A stretch of 64,000 bases of DNA from a virus: IMG/VR virus record IMGVR_UViG_3300031857_000015, positions 62,001-126,000 of that record; one strand, given 5' to 3'. The notes beneath the pieces were generated by a model. The model saw only the letters and a list, made by a program, of their open reading frames with translations, ran no database searches and was not told where the DNA came from. A program made the position numbers and the translations under genes. Positions 9,647-17,358 of the stretch are shown piece after piece (position 1 is the first letter of the stretch; each line of letters begins with the position of its first letter).

Positions 9647-10501
9647 TCACCCCGCCTGCGATTGCTCAACTTGCTGCTTCAGCGCGATGATCTCGTCGGG
9701 ATCGACGTACGTCGGCAAAATGCCGGAGATGCGCGCTTTCGACTTCGCGGCTTCTTCAACCGCTTTGGCGCGGGAACGCTCGCGCGCACGATCGTACATT
9801 AACTTGGCAGCCAGACCGCCGAGTCCCAAACCACCAGCAACGTATGTGCCGCCGAGCGCCGCCGGCACCCGTTTCGCTGTGTCGTACGCGCTGGTGAGCC
9901 AGTCGAGCAGCGCCTTCTTCTCCGCAGCTGCTTTTTCGCTCGCGGTGTCGTATGCGCTGTCGAGCGCTTTGGCCGGGCCGCCGGTCAGCGCGTCGTAGTA
10001 CTCTTTTTCAGCAGCCGCGATTTGCTCCTGCTGATCGCGCTTCTTTTTGCGCTTGTGCAGCGTCTCGATCAGTTTGTAACCGCCGAGTCCGCCCAAAGCC
10101 GCGGCGCCAAACGTCGCGCCCGTACCAAATGACGAACGAATCACGTTCGGGTCGTACGAGTTCTGGCTTTTGCTTGTGGCGGGCGTGAACGGCCGTAAAA
10201 AACTGAGCACTGAATCTGGCAGCATTTTGCCAACGCCTTCAGTGACGTTGTCGTATATGCCAGCGGCTTTTGTCTCGGTAATCTTGGGCGTTTCTTCTTC
10301 GTCTTCTTCGTACTTCGGCTTGTTTAGCGCCTGAGAAAGCCCGCGGGCCAGATAATACAAACTAGCAGCAGTAGCACCAGCGCCAAGCCCGCCAACACCA
10401 GTACGGATAATACGATTGCCCCAGAAACGCTGGTAATCTTGGGCGGTAGGTTGGCCAACAGGGGCTGCGGGTGGGATGGCATTGTTTGCTAGTTTTTCCA
10501 T
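9647..10501 (-). CDS. Gly/Ala-rich protein with three hydrophobic segments
   Basis: A 284-aa protein with hydrophobic, glycine-rich stretches near residues 30-50, 128-148 and 213-235, separated by charged helical regions (HKRKKKRDQQEQIAAAEK). An acidic patch (YEEDEEET) follows the first. The pattern resembles other Gly-zipper virion or membrane proteins in this genome. It ends 4 nt before the polymerase fusion starts, so the two are probably co-transcribed. No family recognised and no enzymatic motif seen. Confidence 0.8.
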   Translation of the reverse strand: MEKLANNAIPPAAPVGQPTAQDYQRFWGNRIIRTGVGGLGAGATAASLYYLARGLSQALNKPKYEEDEEETPKITETKAAGIYDNVTEGVGKMLPDSVLSFLRPFTPATSKSQNSYDPNVIRSSFGTGATFGAAALGGLGGYKLIETLHKRKKKRDQQEQIAAAEKEYYDALTGGPAKALDSAYDTASEKAAAEKKALLDWLTSAYDTAKRVPAALGGTYVAGGLGLGGLAAKLMYDRARERSRAKAVEEAAKSKARISGILPTYVDPDEIIALKQQVEQSQAG

Positions 10502-10513
10502 TGGTCGCGCTCA

Positions 10514-10861
10514 CTAGTGTTTGGGCGGAATCATGCCATAAACCTGTGCCCATTCAAGCCAGACACGAAAATGTTTATGTTCATCGTCCCAGTTGTCGGT
10601 TCGTTTTAATAGCCGATACCAGCCGTTGACTATCTTATCATTTATATCGTCAAATTCTGATTTTTGCGCCGTATCCCACAGCTCAAACATATGCGATTTA
10701 AAGTCGTACTGGATATCAATGTTTTCCAGTTCGTCTTGCTTTAAATCTGCCCGCTGCCCGCCATTCAGCACAGGAAACCCGTCGAGAGTTCCCGGCCAAT
10801 TTAGCTGAGCGTTGTTGTGCTGCGGACCGCCGATTTCGCCGTGATATTTGCGCAGGCTCAC
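10514..10861 (-). CDS. Small acidic soluble hypothetical protein
   Basis: 115 aa, rich in Trp, Asp and Asn, with a helical C-terminal half and no membrane segment. It begins MSLRKYHGEIGGPQH. It is packed between its neighbours with gaps of 3 and 12 nt, consistent with one operon. No recognised family. Confidence 0.75.
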   Translation of the reverse strand: MSLRKYHGEIGGPQHNNAQLNWPGTLDGFPVLNGGQRADLKQDELENIDIQYDFKSHMFELWDTAQKSEFDDINDKIVNGWYRLLKRTDNWDDEHKHFRVWLEWAQVYGMIPPKH

Positions 10862-10864
10862 AAA

Positions 10865-11224
10865 TTACCTTTCTGGCCGGTAGAGGCGTAACTTCCTGTT
10901 TGTCTTGGCCCGTGCCGCATATGCCTTGTAGGCCGCGGCGAGTTCGCGCGCTTTCAGGTCTTCTTCGTCAACATCGGGCTCCGTCATCTTGCCCGCGACG
11001 TGCCCGGCTAGTCCGCCACCAACTGTGGCCAACATGAGCGGCGTATACGCAATGTTTCCAAGCGCCTGAAACGAGTCAGACATTGTCGGCAGCTGAATAG
11101 CCGCACTTTTTACAAACGCCTCGGCGGCTTTGATGCGCGTCTCAAGCGCGGCGCCTGTTAACTGCTCTTCTGCGCAGCGGCGAAGAAACCCGAGTTTAAA
11201 AGCTTCTTTTTCGTTGACATCCAT
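10865..11224 (-). CDS. Small protein with one hydrophobic stretch and an N-terminal FKLGF motif
   Basis: 119 aa from ATG 11224, chosen because GGAGAG lies 7 nt upstream and the preceding gene ends at 11226. The start MDVNEKEAFKLGFLRRCAEE loosely recalls the N-terminal FG motif of four other proteins here (26297-28255 and neighbours), with Phe-x-x-Gly and a following basic stretch. A hydrophobic segment (TPLMLATVGGGLAGHVAG) lies mid-protein and the C-terminus is basic. Function unknown; a virion component is possible. Confidence 0.75.
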   Translation of the reverse strand: MDVNEKEAFKLGFLRRCAEEQLTGAALETRIKAAEAFVKSAAIQLPTMSDSFQALGNIAYTPLMLATVGGGLAGHVAGKMTEPDVDEEDLKARELAAAYKAYAARAKTNRKLRLYRPER

Positions 11225-11225
11225 G

Positions 11226-11720
11226 TCAAAACTCTCCGGGCAAAATAAGTTTTTTGGTTGGCGCCCCGACGGCAAAGTCGGGTGTTACGTGCTTGCCGGT
11301 ATCCTTACCAAGCGGTAACGCGCCCGGCAGCGCTGATGTAAAATTAGCGCCGCTGGCCAAAGATATCTTACTCTTTCTGCCCGGTCGGTGTCGCATAAAC
11401 CACGCATCAACGGCCGGGTCGTTCCGGTCGCCCTGTTCTTTTGCTTCGTGCGCGACAGCCACCATATTCTCGATTGCCTGCTGCAGTTCGGCGCGGTCGG
11501 CGGATAACCACGCGGCTTTTCCGGGGTTTTCGGCCGCCATGTGCCGCAGCCGCTTCGCTTCGTCGCTGATCGCCTGCGCCCGCTGTAAAAACTCTTTACG
11601 GGTCAGTACAAAAAACTCGCCGGTCTGTTCGTCGTGAAGGCAGACGAAGCCATTTTTGGCGTAAAACTTTAACCCGCGATATGAATAGCATTTACCTGTT
11701 GAACCAGCAGCAGCAGACAT
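11226..11720 (-). CDS. Hypothetical soluble protein
   Basis: 164 aa. The N-terminal 40 residues look like a small β-domain (CYSYRGLKFYAKNGFVCLHDEQTGEFFVL, quoted in parts: RGLKFYAKNGF, EFFVLTRKEF). A helical region of alternating charge and a Pro/Gly-rich tail follow. It ends 1 nt before the next start. No family recognised. Confidence 0.75.
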   Translation of the reverse strand: MSAAAGSTGKCYSYRGLKFYAKNGFVCLHDEQTGEFFVLTRKEFLQRAQAISDEAKRLRHMAAENPGKAAWLSADRAELQQAIENMVAVAHEAKEQGDRNDPAVDAWFMRHRPGRKSKISLASGANFTSALPGALPLGKDTGKHVTPDFAVGAPTKKLILPGEF

Positions 11721-11728
11721 TCAACACC

Positions 11729-12088
11729 TTACTTACGGGGGAGCGGGCAACCGTTTTCGTCGCAGTCGTTGGGCTTTACGGGCGGCAGCGGATTGGCCTG
11801 TAAACGCATCGACGGCTTGGGGCCGGTATTTTTCATTTCGCCAGCCGGGGCGCCGGTTTTAGGTTCGCAGTCCGGGCAGTCAGTCCATGGGTGATTACTG
11901 TCGCCCGTGGGGATCTTGCCGGTACGATTACACCGCGCGCAATCTTTGGTGTCAATAAGAGGTTTTACTACCGGCGTATCAGGAAGCAGAGCAGCGTAAG
12001 CAACCTCTGCAGCGACCACCCCGACAAAGTCTTTTTTGGGCGGTTCGACATGGGTCACCGGGGCTAGTGCTAAAAGCCATTCGAACAT
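11729..12088 (-). CDS. Small protein with DnaJ-like CxxCxGxG zinc motif
   Basis: 119 aa from an ATG preceded by AGGTGA. The N-terminus is hydrophobic (FEWLLALAPV) and may be a weak export or anchor signal. A CARCNRTGKIPTGD segment is followed by TDCPDC; together these four cysteines resemble a DnaJ-type zinc-finger unit. The C-terminal CDENGCPL is a second Cys pair. Probably zinc-binding; the biological role is unknown. Confidence 0.75.
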   Translation of the reverse strand: MFEWLLALAPVTHVEPPKKDFVGVVAAEVAYAALLPDTPVVKPLIDTKDCARCNRTGKIPTGDSNHPWTDCPDCEPKTGAPAGEMKNTGPKPSMRLQANPLPPVKPNDCDENGCPLPRK

Positions 12089-12113
12089 GATGTCACCTAT
12101 TAAAGTTTACCAA

Positions 12114-13139
12114 TTAGATCCGGCCGAGCGCGCCATAGCTGCGCAGCTTCTTCGGCGGCCAACCGTTAACACCGGAGATCGCCACCATGTATCGATTTTT
12201 GATATCGGACCATTTAGCCCAAAAAGCGCCAACTGGAATGTCTACAACCGTACCAAAAATACGGCGACTTCCGGCATTCCACGCGCCCCAGCTATTTTGA
12301 ATTAACACAAGCGGTTCACCATAAAGTTTTTTAATCTCGTCGCGATCGTCTACGCCAAGATAGGCGAGAGCGTGCGCCCAAGAGCCTCTACGTTTACTTA
12401 CGCCGTTTAAATCGCGCTCGGATGAAAAGCCCTCACTCCCGCAGCTACTTACGCAATACCCATTGGCAAGTAAATCGCGGAGCGCTTCAAACTCTTCGAT
12501 TTCAGTAATCGTCTGGACAAGATGTAACTTACCGACCTCGCGCCACGAATCGGGCGGCGTGCGAGAGCCGTAGATGCCGGCGTTACGCGCCGAGTACTGC
12601 GTGAAGTCAACCTCGATCTCGTCGTACTTCTTGCGCAGCCACAGGCCGCTATCGTTCAGCATGACTTGCGCAGCAGACGCGCAGCTCCAGCCGTCCCCGC
12701 CGTGCCGACGCCAATTGTAAATCGCTTCGGTCGACAACACGCCGTTGAGCCGCGCCGTGTCGCTAACTTCCGGCGCGCCTTCTAGCCGCCCGCTGTTTAC
12801 GTCCGGGAGGCCGCTGGTGATTTCGCAGCACATTGTGCCGAGCGCGGCGTTTCGGCTCGACCAACTGACGCAGTCACCGCGACCTTGTGCTCCACCCGGC
12901 AAGCAGTCCGGGTAGAGCTTCAAGATCTCTAGCACAGGAAGACTTAACTTTCCCTTGCCTGTTTCTTCCAGTGCGTAGGCCGAGCAGGCCATAGCGCCAT
13001 CGGGAATACCGCCCGCAGCTTTAATCTGATCGCGGAGCGCTTCAGCGGCTTCGGGGTCGCCGTAGGCGCCCACAAAGCCCTTTTCATACGCTGCCACGAC
13101 GTCATAAACGTCGGTAAAAAAATGTTCGGTATCGGCCAT
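12114..13139 (-). CDS. Papain-like (C1-type) cysteine protease
   Basis: 341 aa from ATG 13139 (AGGAGA 7 nt upstream; the frame extends further without a better start). The papain triad is visible: Cys90 in GRGDCVSWSSRNAA, His256 in GSWAHALAYLGVDD, and Asn282 in LIQNSWGAWN, the last followed by the family's WG. Extra cysteines in the middle may form disulfides. There is no signal peptide or obvious propeptide. It lies next to small Fn3-like and exported proteins and two genes from a matrixin protease, so an extracellular, virion-processing or entry role is possible. The catalytic assignment is firm; the substrate is unknown. Confidence 0.88.
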   Translation of the reverse strand: MADTEHFFTDVYDVVAAYEKGFVGAYGDPEAAEALRDQIKAAGGIPDGAMACSAYALEETGKGKLSLPVLEILKLYPDCLPGGAQGRGDCVSWSSRNAALGTMCCEITSGLPDVNSGRLEGAPEVSDTARLNGVLSTEAIYNWRRHGGDGWSCASAAQVMLNDSGLWLRKKYDEIEVDFTQYSARNAGIYGSRTPPDSWREVGKLHLVQTITEIEEFEALRDLLANGYCVSSCGSEGFSSERDLNGVSKRRGSWAHALAYLGVDDRDEIKKLYGEPLVLIQNSWGAWNAGSRRIFGTVVDIPVGAFWAKWSDIKNRYMVAISGVNGWPPKKLRSYGALGRI

Positions 13140-13158
13140 GGCATCTCTCCTGCGGTTA

Positions 13159-13485
13159 TCAAGCAGTCGGCTCTTCGCCCTTGGTCTCGCTGACAAGAGT
13201 GACGCCGAACGAACCCGGCTGCGCAGGCGGCAGGGTGTCTTCAGCCACAAACTCCAACACGGCCGGTTCCGACCGGTTACCGGCGTCGTCTACGTCGACG
13301 AGCGTCAGCAGTACCGACGAACCCTGCGGCACGGTCACTTCACCAAGATCGGTGGTGTCGGCCGGGAACGTCTTAAACTCGTCGACCGGCACAACGCCGT
13401 CGACGGCCACGACCAGCTGGCGCTCGACAACGTCGGCGTCAACGACCGGGCCTACAGAAACACGATACGTTAAAAGATCAGCCAT
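13159..13485 (-). CDS. Small β-sandwich (Fn3-like) protein
   Basis: 108 aa from ATG 13485 (AGGAG 11 nt upstream). It has alternating strands with a VDVDDAGNRSEPAVLEF segment typical of Fn3/Ig-like folds, and a TLPPAQPGSFGVTLVSE tail. The same frame remains open to ATG 13614, which would add a hydrophobic N-terminus (AAVLLCLVVWLLVVMA) coupled to the upstream stop. That longer 151-aa membrane-anchored form cannot be excluded. A role as a virion decoration or fibre-associated protein is inference. Confidence 0.7.
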   Translation of the reverse strand: MADLLTYRVSVGPVVDADVVERQLVVAVDGVVPVDEFKTFPADTTDLGEVTVPQGSSVLLTLVDVDDAGNRSEPAVLEFVAEDTLPPAQPGSFGVTLVSETKGEEPTA

Positions 13486-13615
13486 AGTGAGCTTGCTCCT
13501 AATTTGTAAAACACTAAACCCCTCTGGCGATGACGGGGCAGCTAAAAACTGCGCCATCACCACCAACAACCACACCACCAAACACAACAAAACGGCGGCG
13601 GTTATAGCGCCCATG

Positions 13616-14068
13616 TTACTTAGCGGCCGCGACTGAATTCGCAATGATGTCGCACGCCTCCGTAAGTTTTTTCAGCGTCTCAGGTGTGCCGGGCAGTACG
13701 TCATCGGTACCGGCGGTGGTCTTAAACACCCGCTCAATCGCTGCGTCGAGCCCCGGATACTTGTTCACCTGCTCAATGGCGAGATCCAACGTGTTCCCGT
13801 GCACTTCTTCCCACTTCTCGGTCGTGGTGATACGCGCAGGGGCCGTCGGACGCTGCAGCACCTTCTTGAGCGATGTGTATACGTCGTAGACACGCGCCCG
13901 GTCAGCAATGTCGCTGCCGGTCATAAGCTTGACAATCTCGGCGTCTGTCGGCACTGACTCCACGACCGGCCGTGTCACTTCGGGCTGCACGCTAGGAAAG
14001 CGCGGGCCGTTCGGAAACACGATCGATGTAATGAGCAGCAGACCGGCAACTAACACCAGCTTTTTCAT
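13616..14068 (-). CDS. Small exported protein with signal peptide
   Basis: 150 aa. It has a classic signal peptide (MKKLVLVAGLLLITSIVFP) and then a mainly helical, charged domain with no cysteines. The start overlaps the stop of the preceding small membrane protein by 4 nt, indicating coupled translation. No family recognised; probably periplasmic or membrane-attached. Confidence 0.8.
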   Translation of the reverse strand: MKKLVLVAGLLLITSIVFPNGPRFPSVQPEVTRPVVESVPTDAEIVKLMTGSDIADRARVYDVYTSLKKVLQRPTAPARITTTEKWEEVHGNTLDLAIEQVNKYPGLDAAIERVFKTTAGTDDVLPGTPETLKKLTEACDIIANSVAAAK

Positions 14069-14349
14069 ACAGCACCCTTTGACGGCTGTTCATACTCCAC
14101 AATCACACGCAACAGAGCGGTGCACGCATCTACGCCTTCTTTGCAGCCTTCCCCGGCGAGCTTATCGCGCAGCTTGGTCACGGCAATAATGTCGTCCACC
14201 AGCGGCACGGCGATCGACTCGTGTACGGTCTGCGTCGTAGCCGTCACGAGCGGGCGCGCAAGCTTCAGACGCGCCAGAATTTCTTTGCGATACGCGATAA
14301 CAACGAGCACCGCGAAGGCGGCGGCGCTGAATAACTGAAACGGTGTCAT
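14065..14349 (-). CDS. Small membrane-anchored protein
   Basis: 94 aa with an N-terminal membrane segment (FQLFSAAAFAVLVVIAY), a basic stretch and a helical cytoplasmic or periplasmic domain containing a CKEGVDAC pair. GGAGGG precedes the ATG. It is coupled to the exported protein downstream, and together with the matrixin gene just upstream it may form an envelope-acting group. A spanin- or lysis-accessory role is possible but not shown. Confidence 0.75.
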   Translation of the reverse strand: MTPFQLFSAAAFAVLVVIAYRKEILARLKLARPLVTATTQTVHESIAVPLVDDIIAVTKLRDKLAGEGCKEGVDACTALLRVIVEYEQPSKGAV

Positions 14350-14384
14350 AAACCCTCCAATGTGAATTGCGCTGAACTATTTTA

Positions 14385-15212
14385 TCAGGTTTGCGGCACA
14401 AGTACATACGGACGACCGTTAATTACAAGTGTGCCGTTTATCTGCAGCCCGGCATCTTTCGTAATAGGATATGCCGTAGTGCGCTTGCCATATAACTTAA
14501 TTATTTCGGCAATGTCGCCGTTTTGCGGCTTGGTGACGTTCGGGTCGTAATACGGGGCCATGAGGTTGCCGTTGGCGAGGTGCGGAAGACCGAGCGCATG
14601 ACCCAGCTCGTGGCAAATCACGGCCACAGCCATGTTGAAGCTCCAGTCTTCCGCTTCATCAAACATCTGATCGAGCTGGATATTCTCAGCGACACCGCAC
14701 GGCAGTTCGCTCCACGCGAGAGTGCCGCCTTTGTTATCTAAACCGTTTTTCTTGCCGACACCCGAGCGCGCATAAATGTTGGCTTTCTTGTGCGTGTCGA
14801 CTCGCGTCGGATCAATCGCGCACACTTCGGCCCACTGCGAGAAGGCGATGTCGTACGCTTCGGCAACCTGTGAGTTCGATAGGCCGGGCAACCGGATCTC
14901 GTGGTAGTACGAGATGTTCGGCATCGGCCACTTGCACGGGTCGCCGCCGGGAGCCGTGATATTAAAATCAGGCAGCCCGCAGCGGCGGCGATTAATCCGG
15001 TGTGCGGTCGTGGGGCCAACGGTGCCAGTCGGATTCAGGCCGTTGAACTCTTGAAACGCCCGGACTGCCTTCTGCAGTTCGGCACCCTTGATCTTCTTGA
15101 CCTGCGCCAGTGTTTTATCGCCGAAATACCCCAGCGCGTGAAGGCGCCGAAGAATTTCACTGACGGGGAGAACGTGCGGTTCAGGCGGGTGGTGGGCTGG
15201 CTTCCGTGCCAT
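14385..15212 (-). CDS. Matrixin-type zinc metalloprotease with peptidoglycan-binding domain
   Basis: 275 aa. Residues about 18-72 form a PG_binding_1-type domain (LRRLHALGYFGD, then FQEFNGLNPTGTVGPTT). RRCGLPDF at 76-83 matches the matrix-metalloprotease cysteine switch (PRCGxPD). The catalytic domain carries HELGHALGLPH at 201-211, the full HExxHxxGxxH zinc site, and a Met-turn (NLMAPYY). This is the domain order of secreted MMPs: PG-binding prodomain, cysteine switch, catalytic domain. No signal peptide is visible. The gene has AAGGATG before its ATG. It probably acts on envelope or surface proteins; the substrate is unknown. Confidence 0.92.
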   Translation of the reverse strand: MARKPAHHPPEPHVLPVSEILRRLHALGYFGDKTLAQVKKIKGAELQKAVRAFQEFNGLNPTGTVGPTTAHRINRRRCGLPDFNITAPGGDPCKWPMPNISYYHEIRLPGLSNSQVAEAYDIAFSQWAEVCAIDPTRVDTHKKANIYARSGVGKKNGLDNKGGTLAWSELPCGVAENIQLDQMFDEAEDWSFNMAVAVICHELGHALGLPHLANGNLMAPYYDPNVTKPQNGDIAEIIKLYGKRTTAYPITKDAGLQINGTLVINGRPYVLVPQT

Positions 15213-15232
15213 AAATGCGCATCCTTGTAGGT

Positions 15233-15637
15233 TTATTGCGCGGCAGCCAACTCCATAAGACCGGCGGCTGCGGCGTCATCGATTGTATCACTCAGTGTAT
15301 AGACGGCGCCAACCACTGGATTATCTCGCGTATATTCAACACCTGTCTTCGCGCAGTGCTCCCGCCACACGTTATTTAAACGCCGGCGGAGCCGCATCAG
15401 TTTACGCGGCGGAAGCGTGCGCAGTTCTCGCATGCTCTGCTGGATCGCGTCTTCCGCGTTCTTTTCTTTGCAGTGAATAATCACCTGCACAATGATCGAG
15501 ATGATCATGATGATGGTGATCGGATCAAACTGATACGAGTTGTTACCCTGAGCGACAAGCTCATCCGTGAGCCTGTCTCTCAGGGCTGCCAGCGCAGGCG
15601 ACTCGTTCACACGGCGCTGCAGTTCTTCTGTGGTCAT
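15233..15637 (-). CDS. Small protein with one membrane segment
   Basis: 134 aa with a single strongly hydrophobic stretch (PITIIMIISIIVQVIIHC), then a basic helical region (PPRKLMRLRRRLNNVW) and a mixed C-terminus. The start overlaps the preceding stop (TGATG). One membrane span plus a basic amphipathic helix would suit a lysis or membrane-remodelling protein, but no family is recognised. Confidence 0.75.
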   Translation of the reverse strand: MTTEELQRRVNESPALAALRDRLTDELVAQGNNSYQFDPITIIMIISIIVQVIIHCKEKNAEDAIQQSMRELRTLPPRKLMRLRRRLNNVWREHCAKTGVEYTRDNPVVGAVYTLSDTIDDAAAAGLMELAAAQ

Positions 15638-16008
15638 CAGTTTGCCGTCCGTTCAGCACGCATCTTCTCGACCGCGACCGCTTCCATATAGCGATACCGC
15701 GCGTCGATCATCTGCGCCCGAATCTCGGTCCTGCCGGCAATGTACTTCCAGATCAGCGCGCTATTGAGCACCACAATCTGCGACGCGCCGATGATGGCAG
15801 TAACTGCCTTCGTCAGCGTCTCGGCCTGCGACTGATCCACCCAGCCGATGAGCACGGCGACAGCGACCAGATTCGTCAGCGCGCCAACCGCCATGGTCCA
15901 AAATTCGGGTGTCAGCCAGTTGCCGGAATCGACGTTAGCGTCGTCAGCCGCGGCGTTTAAAACACGAAGCTCTTCGCGAACAGTTTCAACACTTTTTTTG
16001 GTAGCCAT
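15637..16008 (-). CDS. Two-span membrane protein, holin candidate
   Basis: 123 aa from ATG 16008 with AGGAGA 6 nt upstream. Two hydrophobic segments (AVGALTNLVAVAVLIGWV and TKAVTAIIGASQIVVLNSAL) are joined by a short polar turn, with a basic helical C-terminus. Size and topology suit a class II holin, and the next genes carry envelope-acting proteins. A σ70-like promoter is seen 30 nt upstream. Holin assignment is inference from topology only. Confidence 0.75.
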   Translation of the reverse strand: MATKKSVETVREELRVLNAAADDANVDSGNWLTPEFWTMAVGALTNLVAVAVLIGWVDQSQAETLTKAVTAIIGASQIVVLNSALIWKYIAGRTEIRAQMIDARYRYMEAVAVEKMRAERTAN

Positions 16009-16037
16009 AACTTCTCCTAGAAAAAAGACGTGTGTGT

Positions 16038-16065
16038 ATTGTACTAACCTCGAAATAGCGCGCAA
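16038..16065 (-). promoter_or_regulatory. σ70-like promoter
   Basis: On the minus strand, TTGCGC (16060-16065), a 16-nt spacer, then TACAAT (16038-16043) stand 30 nt before the start of the two-span membrane protein gene. It would be read by host σ70-type polymerase and is distinct from the 36-bp two-box elements to the right. Confidence 0.5.
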
Positions 16066-16071
16066 GACACA

Positions 16072-17082
16072 TTATCGCCCGAATAGGCTGGGCACAACTG
16101 CGTGCATCATTCCGCCCCACAGCCCCATGTCTTGTAACTTAGCCTGCCCGGCCGGAGTTAATCCAGCCATCGCCGAGAGGGCTTTTCCGGCGATCGTAGC
16201 GGTGGCCAGACCGACACCGGCAGAGGCAATACCGTTAATAACGTCCACGGGCCGAATGATCGGCGACCGCATGTTCGTGCTGATGCCGCTCATGAGTCCC
16301 GTAGTCGCCGCGGCAAACTGCGGCGGTGTGTGGTTTTGAAACCCGCGGTACATGCCCATGTTTACGTCTTGCCACGCCGCGCTGTTGAACTGCGGCACGG
16401 ATACCGTCGGCGCAAATAACGGATTATTGGCGAACGACTTTTTTGTCATCTTTTCTTGATACGGATACACAACGGGCGTTTTGTTATTTGTAAGCAGCCC
16501 GCGCAGCATGCTCGTGCGCAGGGCTTTCGCGTTGGCGTAGGAGTTCAACCCGGCCACACCGACGCCGCTCAACGCACCCATGAGACCAAGTGTGCGCCGT
16601 AGTTTGCCGCGCTCTAGATAACGCTCTGGAAAAAACTGCTCGGCAAGGGTGCCGGCGCCATAGCCAAGCCCGCCGGCCAGCAAGCCTGTCATCAATCCGT
16701 TCGACAGCGGCGTGGGTCCGCCCAGCATTGCGTTCCCTGTGTTCCAGACTGTCGGCAGTCCGGGCACCAACGAACCGACCTTGACTAAGATCTCCTCGTT
16801 CCAGTCTGGCTGAATCTGGTTATATGACACGCTTGCCAAACACCGGTCGCCGTCATAGATCTCGTGCTCGTAGATGTCGTACGCCTGCTTGTCGAGCTGT
16901 TGCGCCGAATACAGCGTGATGGCGTTAAGTTCCGGCGACCATGTAGCGGCAGTAATCGCGAGAATGCCGGCTTTAAGTGCCGCCTGCTCGTGTGCCACCT
17001 TTACCTGCACCGCGAGCGGCAGGAGCGCCGCAACGCGCTCCGGGACCGCCTGCCACTCATAGATAGTCGCTGTGGATTTCAT
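16072..17082 (-). CDS. Gly/Ala-rich virion or membrane protein
   Basis: 336 aa. The first 110 residues are globular with a strand-rich segment (LNAITLYSAQQLDKQAYDIY). The remainder alternates Gly-zipper hydrophobic stretches (LSNGLMTGLLAGGLGYGAG, ALSGVGVAGLNSYANA) with polar loops. It resembles other Ala/Gly-rich proteins in the 26-37 kb region. Function unknown. Confidence 0.8.
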   Translation of the reverse strand: MKSTATIYEWQAVPERVAALLPLAVQVKVAHEQAALKAGILAITAATWSPELNAITLYSAQQLDKQAYDIYEHEIYDGDRCLASVSYNQIQPDWNEEILVKVGSLVPGLPTVWNTGNAMLGGPTPLSNGLMTGLLAGGLGYGAGTLAEQFFPERYLERGKLRRTLGLMGALSGVGVAGLNSYANAKALRTSMLRGLLTNNKTPVVYPYQEKMTKKSFANNPLFAPTVSVPQFNSAAWQDVNMGMYRGFQNHTPPQFAAATTGLMSGISTNMRSPIIRPVDVINGIASAGVGLATATIAGKALSAMAGLTPAGQAKLQDMGLWGGMMHAVVPSLFGR

Positions 17083-17085
17083 GAA

Positions 17086-17358
17086 TTACCGGTTGAGCGT
17101 CAGAATAAATTTTACAAACACCAGCCCCCACGCGAGCACGCCGCTGATAGCAAAAAAAACAATCACGGCGCTCAGGCTGACGAGTTTGCCGAGCTTTTGA
17201 ATCTGAATGTCTTTCAACAAGCGCCACGCCTTGAGGTAATCGATCGCGCCCGGTTGGTGCGGCGGTTCCGGCGTGGGTTCCGGGGTCGGCTCTGGCGTCG
17301 CGGGCTTCTTCTTGCGCCCCAGTAGCTCATTCAGCCTGTCGAGCAGCGGATTAGCCAT
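17086..17358 (-). CDS. Small membrane protein with Pro-Glu-Thr repeat linker
   Basis: 90 aa from ATG 17358, which overlaps the end of the preceding gene by 8 nt. A short basic start (LLGRKKK) is followed by three PTPEP-type repeats and a long C-terminal hydrophobic segment (LVSLSAVIVFFAISGVLAWG). Function unknown; it is translationally coupled to the 2H-like protein gene. Confidence 0.75.
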   Translation of the reverse strand: MANPLLDRLNELLGRKKKPATPEPTPEPTPEPPHQPGAIDYLKAWRLLKDIQIQKLGKLVSLSAVIVFFAISGVLAWGLVFVKFILTLNR

